Source: Oscillospiraceae bacterium
GTDB lineage: Bacteria; Bacillota; Clostridia; Oscillospirales; Ruminococcaceae
Reading direction: 5' to 3'
Assembly: GCA_016288755.1 (NCBI GenBank)
Contig: JAEELE010000140.1
Coordinates: 1-45,797, forward strand
Length of the DNA: 45,797 bases
The notes under the pieces were generated by a model that was given only the letters and a program-made list of their open reading frames with translations, was not told where the DNA came from and did no database searches. The translations under genes were made by a program, and so were the position numbers. This document shows positions 7,931 to 14,959 of this stretch, piece by piece (within the stretch, counting starts at the first letter, position 1; each line of letters opens with the position of its first letter).

Positions 7931-8105
7931 GTGAGAAGTGAGGAGTGAGGAGTTGTTCCGTCAATGCTATTCCTGCCGCTGATTGCGTGAAGCACTCTGG
8001 GAGTATCAACCCATAAGAAGGCGCTTCAGCGCCGTGCAGTTACACAGATTGGGAGGCTCCGCAAAAATGTTGCCGGAGGGAATCGCCAGCCCGGGCTCCG
8101 GGCTA
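7931..8105 (+). repeat. Dispersed bipartite intergenic repeat, copy 1
   Basis: Module A (GTGAGGAGTGAGGAGTTGTTC, then CGTC, at 7931-7961) is followed after about 37 bases by module B (7999-8105). Module B contains the hairpin GGCGCTTCAGCGCC, the phrase GGGAGGCTCCGC and the terminal palindrome AGCCCGGGCTCCGGGCT. It fills the gap between aguA and the gene ending at 8103 and overlaps that gene's stop region. The same two-part order occurs near 25.4, 36.9 and 43.1 kb. Confidence 0.85.
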
Positions 8106-8684
8106 ACTCCAGCCCTCGTAATAGGTCACGAAGAGAAATTCGTCGCCCTGCATGGCGAGCCAGTTGCATTCGCAGGGCGTGCATTGACTCAGCGCGCCGA
8201 CCGCCAGATGCCAGCCGCCGGAAAAGCGGTCGATCATCGCCTTTGCGGCGGCGTCCAGCCGCTCCGCTACCCACTTGCGTTCGCAGCTGATCGCGCAGGT
8301 GAACACATGCTCCGCAAATTCCGCGGGCTCCATATCGCGAAGCCTGCCCGAAAACAGCAGATGCTGTGTGTGCAGCTCACTGCTGAGAAATCTGCGGCGT
8401 GCCTCCGCCGTGCTGCTGCCCCACACCGCTTCGGGGTCCCATTCCTCCTGCATCGCGATCACGGTCAGCAGCATCTGCACAAATGCCTCCGTGAAATGCG
8501 TCTGCACAAAGCCCGGTCGGAATGCGACGGAATACACATTGAGATGCAGGTTCCGCTGCGCATCCAGCGCGGTCTCCATGCAGAAATTGTCGGCGTGCTG
8601 CCATTCGAGCGCTGCCGCGAGCGCTGAGAATTGCTCATAATGCAGCAGAAGGTCCTCCATGATCGCCCGGTATGTATCACGCAT
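8103..8684 (-). CDS. Hypothetical protein (193 aa)
   Basis: ATG 8684 (MRDTYRAIMEDLLLHYEQF) has AGGAG 6 bases upstream, and 12 bases separate it from the upstream gene, so it is cotranscribed. The sequence is helical and soluble. It has Trp-rich spots (ALEWQHADNF, EEWDPEAVWG, GGWHLAVG) and a Cys trio near the C-terminus (SQCTPCECNW). I do not recognise the family. It is the last of ten small genes between the carboxyspermidine enzymes and agmatine deiminase. The end overlaps the dispersed repeat, so the C-terminal residues may derive from repeat insertion. Confidence 0.7.
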   Translation of the reverse strand: MRDTYRAIMEDLLLHYEQFSALAAALEWQHADNFCMETALDAQRNLHLNVYSVAFRPGFVQTHFTEAFVQMLLTVIAMQEEWDPEAVWGSSTAEARRRFLSSELHTQHLLFSGRLRDMEPAEFAEHVFTCAISCERKWVAERLDAAAKAMIDRFSGGWHLAVGALSQCTPCECNWLAMQGDEFLFVTYYEGWS

Positions 8685-8696
8685 GATAATCTCCTG

Positions 8697-8993
8697 TCAG
8701 TAATGCCCGAGCAGTGCGCGGCGATCCGCCGGTGTGCCCTGCCCGTATTGCAGTCTTGTTTCCCTGTAGGCGTCGGCAATGCGCTCCGGGTGCTGCTCCA
8801 GCTCTTTTCCGAGCTCTGCCGGGATCGTCCGGCTCCATGCGGGACAGCCGTCCATGCAGGAAGCCTGATAATACGGACCGGCGAACAGATAGGTGACGTT
8901 GCCCGAGCGGGTGCAGCGCACCAGATAGCCGCCCGCGCCGCTGCCGACAATTTTCCCGCCGATGCTGCGGATATAGCCGATGACCTGATCCAT
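8697..8993 (-). CDS. Hypothetical protein, short form of the YIRSIGG family (98 aa)
   Basis: ATG 8993 has AAGGAG 9 bases upstream. Residues 7-27 (YIRSIGGKIVGSGAGGYLV) match residues 5-25 of the next gene upstream. Its C-terminal half (LFAGPYYQASCMDGCPAWS, then a helix ending with a Tyr) matches the last 60 residues of the same neighbour (LFGHYESRSCFDSCPAWYA). The pair share ends but differ by a middle of about 105 residues. A conserved C..xCPAW motif suggests a structural or metal-binding role. Function unknown. Confidence 0.7.
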   Translation of the reverse strand: MDQVIGYIRSIGGKIVGSGAGGYLVRCTRSGNVTYLFAGPYYQASCMDGCPAWSRTIPAELGKELEQHPERIADAYRETRLQYGQGTPADRRALLGHY

Positions 8994-9017
8994 GATCTGC
9001 CGCTCCTTTTTTACGGC

Positions 9018-9665
9018 TTACCAGCCGGAGTTTTCGCGTATCTGCCGGTAGACCGCCGGCAGAATCTCGGGCTCGCGCAGGATCTTCTCCGCAAGGAAAT
9101 CGGGGATATCCGCATACCAAGCGGGGCAGCTGTCAAAGCAGCTTCTTGATTCATAGTGCCCGAACAGCCGGTAGACCGTGCCGCCGGGCTTGTAATCGCA
9201 GATGAGCACATGATATTTGCCCCACGCCCGCACCTGCGGCTCGCCCTCCCACTTTCTTTGCAGAATCGTGCCGAGCCATTCCTTCTGCATCGGCAGATGG
9301 CGCACGCCGTCCGGGGGAATTACCTCGCCCGGCTCCGGCGGGTAGGTCTCCGTGCCGACCGGTGTGATGACCGAAAGCGTGCCCTTGCTGCTTCTGACCC
9401 AGATATCGCCGTTCTGCGCCTTGCCGGAGATCAGCACCTCCGAAAGGATTTCGCGGTCGGTCTCCTCCGGATGCTCCGAAGCGCCGCCGTCGTCCCAAAA
9501 GAGGCAGTCTCTGCGGAAAAAGCGCCGCCAGCCGCTCGCTGCGCAGGCTTCTGCGGTGAAGACCCAGTACATCTCCCATTCCGACGCCTCGCAGCGGACC
9601 AGATATCCGCCGCCCGCCTGCAGGAGAATCTCCCCGCCGATGCTTCTGATATAATTCTCCGGCAT
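9018..9665 (-). CDS. Hypothetical protein, long form of the YIRSIGG family (215 aa)
   Basis: ATG 9665 (MPENYIRSIGGEI) has AAAGGAG upstream, and the gene ends 24 bases before its short paralogue. Ends match that paralogue; the middle (about residues 30-140) is extra and contains a Trp/Phe-rich part (WRRFFRRDCLFWDDGG). A beta-rich part (GDIWVRSSKGTLSVITPVG) follows. There is no membrane segment. I do not recognise it. The tandem pair probably arose by duplication followed by internal loss in the short copy, or gain in the long one. Confidence 0.7.
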   Translation of the reverse strand: MPENYIRSIGGEILLQAGGGYLVRCEASEWEMYWVFTAEACAASGWRRFFRRDCLFWDDGGASEHPEETDREILSEVLISGKAQNGDIWVRSSKGTLSVITPVGTETYPPEPGEVIPPDGVRHLPMQKEWLGTILQRKWEGEPQVRAWGKYHVLICDYKPGGTVYRLFGHYESRSCFDSCPAWYADIPDFLAEKILREPEILPAVYRQIRENSGW

Positions 9666-9683
9666 CTGCTGCTCCTTTCGTGA

Positions 9684-10415
9684 TCAGTAACCGCCGACGC
9701 GGCTGATCAGTTCATCCTTGTCGATCTCCCCGATCACGCCCCACGGCGCATGCCGGCAGACCAGAAAATGGCTCTTGGTGCGCTTTTCCAGATACAGGAG
9801 ATAGGACAGCCCCTTGCAGGTGATGACCGAGCGGAACCGGATATCCGCAGGCGGCAGCTCGACCGGCACCTCGTATGCCTGCCCGCCCGTGTATTCCTGA
9901 TAAGCCGCATGTTCAAAATCCAGCAGCTGATAGGAGATCGTGCCGAACGGCACCTGCTTTGCGGCATAGAGCGGCACCTGCATCGGCAAGCCGTTGACCG
10001 TGCAGTCGGTCTCGCCGAATTTCCGGCAGAGCAGGTCGTATCCGCCGATGTCATAGACCACCATGTCCTTGCCGATCGCGGTGGCGAAATTGAGCAGCCT
10101 TTTCAGGCTGTCGATGCTGCCGTCCTCGGTCTCGACCTCCTGCAGAATGCGTTCGATGCCGTCGATCAGGGTCTTCTTGCGGGAATACCCCTTGACAAAG
10201 TGCAGCTTGTGCCCCGTTACGGAATCCATCAGCTTGCCCGTCGGGAATTTGACCGCCGGGTCGGAATGAAAGCACAGGCAGAAGCAGCCGTTCTGCAGAT
10301 TCTGATACACGCCGCAGCCGCCGACCGGCGCATAGGCTGCCGGGTCGTTGTATTTATCGAGCACGACCGCATTCTGAATCGTTTTGTCCGCATAGATCAT
10401 ATCGTTGAGATTCAT
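9684..10415 (-). CDS. Hypothetical protein, triplet family A member 3
   Basis: ATG 10415 has AAGGAGG upstream; 243 residues. It is paralogous to the next two genes upstream. Shared landmarks include GVYQNLQNGCFCLCF, an EVETEDGSIDSLKRLLNFAT segment, the GGYDLLCRKFGETDCTVNG stretch, and VPL about 10 residues later. A GYSRKK motif is shared with member 1. The fold looks beta-rich and soluble. Function unknown. The tail after about residue 190 diverges (CRHAPWGVIGEIDKDEL), the usual pattern in paralogous immunity arrays. No toxin is visible, so this remains a comparison. Confidence 0.75.
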   Translation of the reverse strand: MNLNDMIYADKTIQNAVVLDKYNDPAAYAPVGGCGVYQNLQNGCFCLCFHSDPAVKFPTGKLMDSVTGHKLHFVKGYSRKKTLIDGIERILQEVETEDGSIDSLKRLLNFATAIGKDMVVYDIGGYDLLCRKFGETDCTVNGLPMQVPLYAAKQVPFGTISYQLLDFEHAAYQEYTGGQAYEVPVELPPADIRFRSVITCKGLSYLLYLEKRTKSHFLVCRHAPWGVIGEIDKDELISRVGGY

Positions 10416-10427
10416 GCTGCACCCTCC

Positions 10428-11138
10428 TTAATACAAGGTCAGACGCTGCCAGAGCTCGTCGGAGGTGTAAGCCTGCCAACCGCAGTTCTTATACACGCTC
10501 ACCGCAGTGACAGTGCCCTGCCCGTCCTGAAATACGAGATAAATACAGTGCTTTTTCATGATGAAGGCAAGGCATTTCGTATCCGGCGTCAGTGTGAAGT
10601 CAATGTTGAATTCCTCATGATGCCGGTAGTCCCACTGCTTCTGATATTCCGGATAGCGGAGATTGAAGTCCGTCATGCCGTAGGGGTCCTCGCGGTATGC
10701 CAGCAGCGGCACGCGGATCTCCCGCCCGTTCAGCACCAGATCGGTCACCGCATACTGCCGGCAGAGCAGCTCGTGCCCGTCAAAGGAAAACACCACAGCC
10801 TGCTTGCCGAGCACAGAGGCAAAATTCACGATGCGGATGAGCGCGCAGATGCTGTCGTCCTCGGTCTCGACCGTAAACTGATACTTCTCGCCCTCATCTG
10901 TCGCGACCGTTTCGCCTGCGCCGTCCTCTGTCAGATGCAGCGCGTAGGTTTTCAGCAGATACGCAAGCGGATACTGCTCCGCGGAATCCGCGCGCACACA
11001 GAGGCAGTATCTGCCCGCCGTCAGATTTTTGTAAATGCCGAACGCGGCGGGCGCATAGGCATCGGGATCAAGGTATTCTTCGGGCACATACACGCCCTTG
11101 ACGTCCATATTCCATTCCGGGCTGTCCTTCGGTCTCAT
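10428..11138 (-). CDS. Hypothetical protein, triplet family A member 2
   Basis: ATG 11138 has AAAGGAGG 9 bases upstream; 236 residues. It matches its neighbours at FGIYKNLTAGRYCLCVRADS, TVETEDDSICALIRIVNFAS, GHELLCRQYAVTDLVLNG and LRYPEYQ. It lacks the GYSRKK motif of members 1 and 3 and is the most divergent copy. Twelve bases separate its stop from the next start, so translation is probably coupled through a shared message. Function unknown. Confidence 0.75.
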   Translation of the reverse strand: MRPKDSPEWNMDVKGVYVPEEYLDPDAYAPAAFGIYKNLTAGRYCLCVRADSAEQYPLAYLLKTYALHLTEDGAGETVATDEGEKYQFTVETEDDSICALIRIVNFASVLGKQAVVFSFDGHELLCRQYAVTDLVLNGREIRVPLLAYREDPYGMTDFNLRYPEYQKQWDYRHHEEFNIDFTLTPDTKCLAFIMKKHCIYLVFQDGQGTVTAVSVYKNCGWQAYTSDELWQRLTLY

Positions 11139-11180
11139 GAATGAATCCTCCTTTTTCTTTCGCTGCGTTCTGTGATCTGT

Positions 11181-11873
11181 TCAGCAGTTCGGGTCAAATT
11201 CACTGCGGAGCGCGTGCGTCAGCGCCCAGCCCTCCAGCGCTGCAAGAAACCGCTGCTGATTGAACATCAGCGCTTTGTTCGTGCGGTTGTTTTCCAGATA
11301 GAGCACATAGGCAAAGCTGTCCCGCAGGATCACGGCGCGGAATTCGGTGTTCGCAGGCAGCTCCGGCACGGCAAAATCCGTTCCGCCTGTAAACTGTCCG
11401 CGGAACTGGTATTCGGGATAGCGCACCTCAAAATCGAGGCTGCCCCATATATCCTCGCGGCAGCCGAGCAGCGGCACGCGGACCGGCATGCCGTTCACGG
11501 TGCAGTCGGTTTCGCCGTATCTGACACAGAGATAATCGCAGCCGCCGATCGTATAATTCAGCACATCTTTGCCGGGCACGGTTGCAAAATGCAGCAGCCG
11601 GATGAGACTTTGCAGGCTGTCGTCCTTTGTTTCGACCTCCATCGCGATCTTGTCCGTGCCGTTCACGGTGACCTTTTTGCGGGAATACCCCTGCACAAAG
11701 ACAAGACGGTACATCTCAAGCAGCCGTTTCATCGGGTATTGATCGGCACTGTCCGCATAAAAGCACATGCAGTAATTGTTTGCCGCGAGATTGCGGTATA
11801 CGCCGGGAACGGCCTCTCTGTAGGTGCTGCTGTCCTGATATTTGTCAAGCGGAAATAGGTTCGGAATTGTCAT
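11181..11873 (-). CDS. Hypothetical protein, triplet family A member 1
   Basis: ATG 11873 has AGGAGG 7 bases upstream; 230 residues. It carries the family landmarks GVYRNLAANNYCMCFYADSA, GYSRKK, EVETKDDSLQSLIRLLHFAT, YLCVRYGETDCTVNGMPV, VRYPEYQ and YVLYLENN. Its start overlaps the end of the upstream 129-aa gene by 4 bases (ATGA), so the two are translationally coupled. I know of no function for the family. Confidence 0.75.
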   Translation of the reverse strand: MTIPNLFPLDKYQDSSTYREAVPGVYRNLAANNYCMCFYADSADQYPMKRLLEMYRLVFVQGYSRKKVTVNGTDKIAMEVETKDDSLQSLIRLLHFATVPGKDVLNYTIGGCDYLCVRYGETDCTVNGMPVRVPLLGCREDIWGSLDFEVRYPEYQFRGQFTGGTDFAVPELPANTEFRAVILRDSFAYVLYLENNRTNKALMFNQQRFLAALEGWALTHALRSEFDPNC

Positions 11874-12259
11874 GCACTTCCCTCCTGTTCAGCTTTCAGA
11901 ATCGGGTGCGGCGGACGGACAAAGCCGCCTTTTGTGGTCACCGTGAAGCGGTATTCCGTTTCACCGTCCGTAAGCGCTGCGGGATTGGAGAGCAGCCCGT
12001 CCATGGTCACGGCGTAGATCTGCCGCACCCCGTCGGGCAGCGTAAGCGTAACGGTCTCGCCGTTTCTGACCGGCGCGCCGATCTCCGCGAGCGATTCCGG
12101 GTTCAGTGTCGGGCGGGGGTGTCCTGTCGCATCGAGCCGCACCTGCTTGAGCGTCTGAAAATGCGTCGGCTGCTGCTCCACAGCCTGCGCCGGAATGATC
12201 CAATAGGGCAAAAGCGCATTGGCAAGCTGCTTTTTCCGCGTGATGATAACGGTTTTCAT
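11870..12259 (-). CDS. Hypothetical protein (129 aa)
   Basis: ATG 12259 (MKTVIITRKKQLANALLPYW) is chosen because GGGAGGGGAG lies just upstream; the frame itself extends a further 7 codons. The protein has a strand-helix opening, then a Pro-rich middle and a beta section (GETVTLTLPDGVRQIYAV, YRFTVTTKGGF). It is soluble and has no recognised domain. It overlaps the next gene by 4 bases and so is coupled to triplet family A. Beta-sandwich accessory protein is the most I can say. Confidence 0.65.
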   Translation of the reverse strand: MKTVIITRKKQLANALLPYWIIPAQAVEQQPTHFQTLKQVRLDATGHPRPTLNPESLAEIGAPVRNGETVTLTLPDGVRQIYAVTMDGLLSNPAALTDGETEYRFTVTTKGGFVRPPHPILKAEQEGSA

Positions 12260-12276
12260 AGGCGCTCCCCTCCCGG

Positions 12277-12789
12277 TCACTGCGGCTCTGCCACGATATC
12301 ATACGGGCTCAGATCATCGTGGTGATAATACACGATATACGTCAAAGGAAAATATGCGTGCTGCGGCGTCCCGAACGTGATCGAAAAGCTGTCCCTGTCC
12401 GGTTCTTTCTTGCTTGATCCGCTGTACGGTCCGAAGTGCATGCAGTAAATGATAAATATTTTGTCAATCTCATTCGGAAACAAGTCCGGAAAGGGAAACC
12501 ACCTGTCATGTTTCAGGTCCAGCCGGCTTAACCAGACATATGCCTTTTGGAGACATTCATCCAGATGCGTGAGCACATGGATCATCTGACCGGCAGTTTC
12601 CTCCGGGATCGTACCGCCGGGTGCGTCAATCGAGATTTCGACGCCCTGTGAAAGGTCATTCGCATAAAGATAGGTATATACGATGCACCATGTTTTGCCC
12701 TTCCGGAACCGAAAGTGCGACCAGTCCCTTTTTTTCAGAAGGTCGATGAGTTCATCCGGGAAGAAGTAATTATTCTCGGTCATATTCAC
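12277..12789 (-). CDS. Hypothetical protein, triplet family B member 3
   Basis: I place the start at GTG 12789: AAAGGAG lies 8 bases upstream, the same layout as its two paralogues. An ATG two codons later (12783) is possible. About 170 residues. Shared family features include the helix LIDLLKKRDWSHFRFRKG, DAPGGTIPEETAGQMIHVL, THLDECLQKAYVWLSRLDL and IIYCMHFGPYSG. A late strand section is DSFSITFG. The fold looks alpha/beta and cytoplasmic. Function unknown. Confidence 0.7.
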   Translation of the reverse strand: MNMTENNYFFPDELIDLLKKRDWSHFRFRKGKTWCIVYTYLYANDLSQGVEISIDAPGGTIPEETAGQMIHVLTHLDECLQKAYVWLSRLDLKHDRWFPFPDLFPNEIDKIFIIYCMHFGPYSGSSKKEPDRDSFSITFGTPQHAYFPLTYIVYYHHDDLSPYDIVAEPQ

Positions 12790-12803
12790 GGCGCTCACTC
12801 CTT

Positions 12804-13307
12804 TCAGAATACCTTGATCCACCGTTCGACCGCGATCGGGAGCATATTCCCGTAAACAAACTTCACGTCATAAACCCATGCCCACCATCCCGCATCGTTC
12901 ATGAAGGAGATCGTAAAGCCGTCTGTGACCGGATTCGGATCATGCCCCCAGCGGAATTTCCCGAAACGGATTCCGTATAACGTCAGCTCCTTCTCATAGA
13001 TCTGATCCATTTCACCCGGAAACCATTTCGGATACAGATGCGCAAACAGTTTATCGTTGATATTCAGATTGTTCAGCCAGCCGTATGCCTTCCGGATACA
13101 TGCATCCAGATTGTTCAGCACATCGAGCATCCGGCTGACCGTTTCCTCCGGGAGCGTGCCGTCAGGTGCATCCGCACAGAGCCTGATCGGATCCGATCCT
13201 TCCGAATAAATATCCATACATGCTCTGCCGTGTTCAAAGCGAAAGTGCGAAAGGTCCCTGTTTTGCAGAAAGGCGATGACATCCTCCATGAAATTGAATT
13301 CATACAC
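12804..13307 (-). CDS. Hypothetical protein, triplet family B member 2
   Basis: GTG 13307 has AAAAGGAG 8 bases upstream. The helix FMEDVIAFLQNRDLSHFRFE is followed by DAPDGTLPEETVSRMLDVLN, NLDACIRKAYGWLNNLNI, YGIRFGKFRWGHDPNPVTDG and a C-terminal VKFVYGNMLPIAVERW. About 167 residues. Only 14 bases lie before the next paralogue. This is a clear tandem duplicate of its neighbours at moderate identity. I do not recognise the family. Confidence 0.7.
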   Translation of the reverse strand: MYEFNFMEDVIAFLQNRDLSHFRFEHGRACMDIYSEGSDPIRLCADAPDGTLPEETVSRMLDVLNNLDACIRKAYGWLNNLNINDKLFAHLYPKWFPGEMDQIYEKELTLYGIRFGKFRWGHDPNPVTDGFTISFMNDAGWWAWVYDVKFVYGNMLPIAVERWIKVF

Positions 13308-13322
13308 AGCAGCCACTCCTTT

Positions 13323-13772
13323 TCAGCTTCCCCATACTTCCAGCGAAACCGGCCGCATGTCGCGGTAATGAAACTTTACAGTAAAATCCAGCGGATAATA
13401 TTCGGCTGTGGTGAAGGTCATGACAAAGCCGTCTTCTGTGACCGGATCATCACTGTCCCCCCAGCTGTAATGCCCGAAATAAATACCGTAGATTCTGAAA
13501 CCCTTGTCCAGTGCGTGCGGATAGGCTTCCAGGTCAATTTTCACATCACCGAGCAGGCTCTGTGCCTGTTCGGTGCATGCATCCAGATGCTCCAGCACAT
13601 CCGCGGCGCGCTTTGCAGCTTCGTCCGGGATATGACCCTCCGGCGCTTCGATGACGATCTCTCCCGCTTCACGGGAATACACATAGGCGCAGCCGTTCCG
13701 GAACTCGAGATCGGCATAGTTCCTGTTTCCGAGCAGACATATAATATGCTTGACAGAAAATGCTTTGTCCAC
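13323..13772 (-). CDS. Hypothetical protein, triplet family B member 1
   Basis: GTG 13772 is preceded by GAAAGGTG, matching the paralogue layout. About 149 residues. It has the family's LLGNRNYADLEFRNG, EAPEGHIPDEAAKRAADVL, EHLDACTEQAQSLL, YGIYFGHYSWGDSDDPVTED and VKFHYRDMRPVSLEVW. It is the first gene after carboxyspermidine decarboxylase, only about 60 bases from its stop, with a fragment of the dispersed repeat between. It is probably read on the same message. Function unknown. Confidence 0.7.
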   Translation of the reverse strand: MDKAFSVKHIICLLGNRNYADLEFRNGCAYVYSREAGEIVIEAPEGHIPDEAAKRAADVLEHLDACTEQAQSLLGDVKIDLEAYPHALDKGFRIYGIYFGHYSWGDSDDPVTEDGFVMTFTTAEYYPLDFTVKFHYRDMRPVSLEVWGS

Positions 13773-13796
13773 GGCAATCACACCTTTCAAAAAGTT

Positions 13797-13827
13797 GGAG
13801 GGACATCGCCCGCCCGGGCTCCGGACT
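13797..13827 (+). repeat. Tail fragment of repeat module B
   Basis: GGAGGGACATCGCCCGCCCG followed by GGCTCCGGACT corresponds to the last 30 bases of module B at 8075-8105. It sits between the carboxyspermidine decarboxylase stop and triplet family B. Confidence 0.65.
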
Positions 13828-13831
13828 CATT

Positions 13832-14959
13832 TCATGAAAGCCTTGCTTTGAAGTCCTCGTAACCGAATTCCTTGATGATCTCGCAGTCGCCGTTTTCGTG
13901 CTGCACAGCGATTGCAGGCAGGGGCATGCCGTTGAAGGTGTTGTTCTTCACCATCGAATAGATTGCCATGTCGCCGAAGGTCAGGCGGTCGCCGATGCGG
14001 AGCGGTCGGTCAAAGCTGTAGTCGCCGATGACGTCGCCCGCAAGGCAGGTGCGCGATGCAAGGCGGTAGTCATAGGGCTTTTCGCCCCATTCGCCCGCGT
14101 TTTCCAGCGGCGGACGGTAGGGCATCTCGAGCACATCGGGCATGTGGCATGCCGCCGAAGCGTCGAGAATCAGAATCTGCATGCCGTTTTCGACAATGTC
14201 CATGACGGTCGTGTCGAGCCAGCCGGCATTGAGCGCGATCGCCTCGCCGGGCTCTAAATACACCTCGACGCCGTATACCTCGCGGATGCGCCGCACCAGC
14301 ATGACCAGCGTGTCAATGTCATAATCCTCTCTTGTGATGTGATGCCCGCCGCCTAGATTGAGCCATTTCATCTGCGGGAGGAATTCGCCGAACTGCTTTT
14401 CAAACGCCGCATAGGTCCTGACCAGCGCGTCGGAATTCTGCTCGCAGAGCGTGTGGAAATGCAGCCCCTCGACGCCGCCGAGCTGTTCGGGGCGGAAATG
14501 CTGCCGCGTGACGCCGAGCCGCGAGCCGGGCGCGCAGGGGTCATAGATCGCGTGCCCCTCCTGCGTCGAGCATTCCGGATTGACGCGGATGCCGACGCTG
14601 ACATTTGAGCGCTCCCAGACCGTGCGGTGATGCTCCAGCTGCGAGAACGAATTGAAGCTGATGTGGTCGCAGATGCCGCAGAGCCGGACAAATTCCGAAT
14701 CGGTGTATGCCGGCGCGAACACATGCGTTTCGCCGCCGAATTCCTGCGCCCCGAGCATTGCCTCATAGAGCCCGCTGGCGGTCGTGCCCGCGAGATACTG
14801 CGCGATCATCGGATAGAGCTTAAAGCAGGAAAACGCCTTCTGCGCGAGAAGAATATGACAGCCCGCCGCCTGCGAGACCTGCCGCAAAAGCTCCAGATTG
14901 CTCCGGAGCTTTGCTTCATCAATGATATAGCAGGGCGTCGGGAGCGACTGCCGCCGCAT
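13832..14959 (-). CDS. nspC: Carboxynorspermidine/carboxyspermidine decarboxylase
   Basis: PLP-dependent fold-III decarboxylase that converts carboxyspermidine to spermidine (or carboxynorspermidine to norspermidine). ATG 14959 overlaps the dehydrogenase stop as TAATG, so translation is coupled. The 375-residue length is right for NspC. The N-terminus TPCYIIDEAKLRSNLELL is typical, and Lys41 in LAQKAFSCF is the PLP lysine. Glycine-rich GGGHH, CEQN and the C-terminal DASAACHMPDVLEMPYRPP also agree. With the arginine-to-putrescine genes in the same region, carboxyspermidine is the more likely substrate than carboxynorspermidine, because no diaminobutyrate genes for diaminopropane are visible. 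Confidence 0.95.
   Translation of the reverse strand: MRRQSLPTPCYIIDEAKLRSNLELLRQVSQAAGCHILLAQKAFSCFKLYPMIAQYLAGTTASGLYEAMLGAQEFGGETHVFAPAYTDSEFVRLCGICDHISFNSFSQLEHHRTVWERSNVSVGIRVNPECSTQEGHAIYDPCAPGSRLGVTRQHFRPEQLGGVEGLHFHTLCEQNSDALVRTYAAFEKQFGEFLPQMKWLNLGGGHHITREDYDIDTLVMLVRRIREVYGVEVYLEPGEAIALNAGWLDTTVMDIVENGMQILILDASAACHMPDVLEMPYRPPLENAGEWGEKPYDYRLASRTCLAGDVIGDYSFDRPLRIGDRLTFGDMAIYSMVKNNTFNGMPLPAIAVQHENGDCEIIKEFGYEDFKARLS

Noticed and set aside
9750..11144. Plus-strand open frame of 464 codons opposite triplet family A
   Set aside because: Three minus-strand paralogues with good ribosome sites occupy the same bases, and conservation follows their frame.
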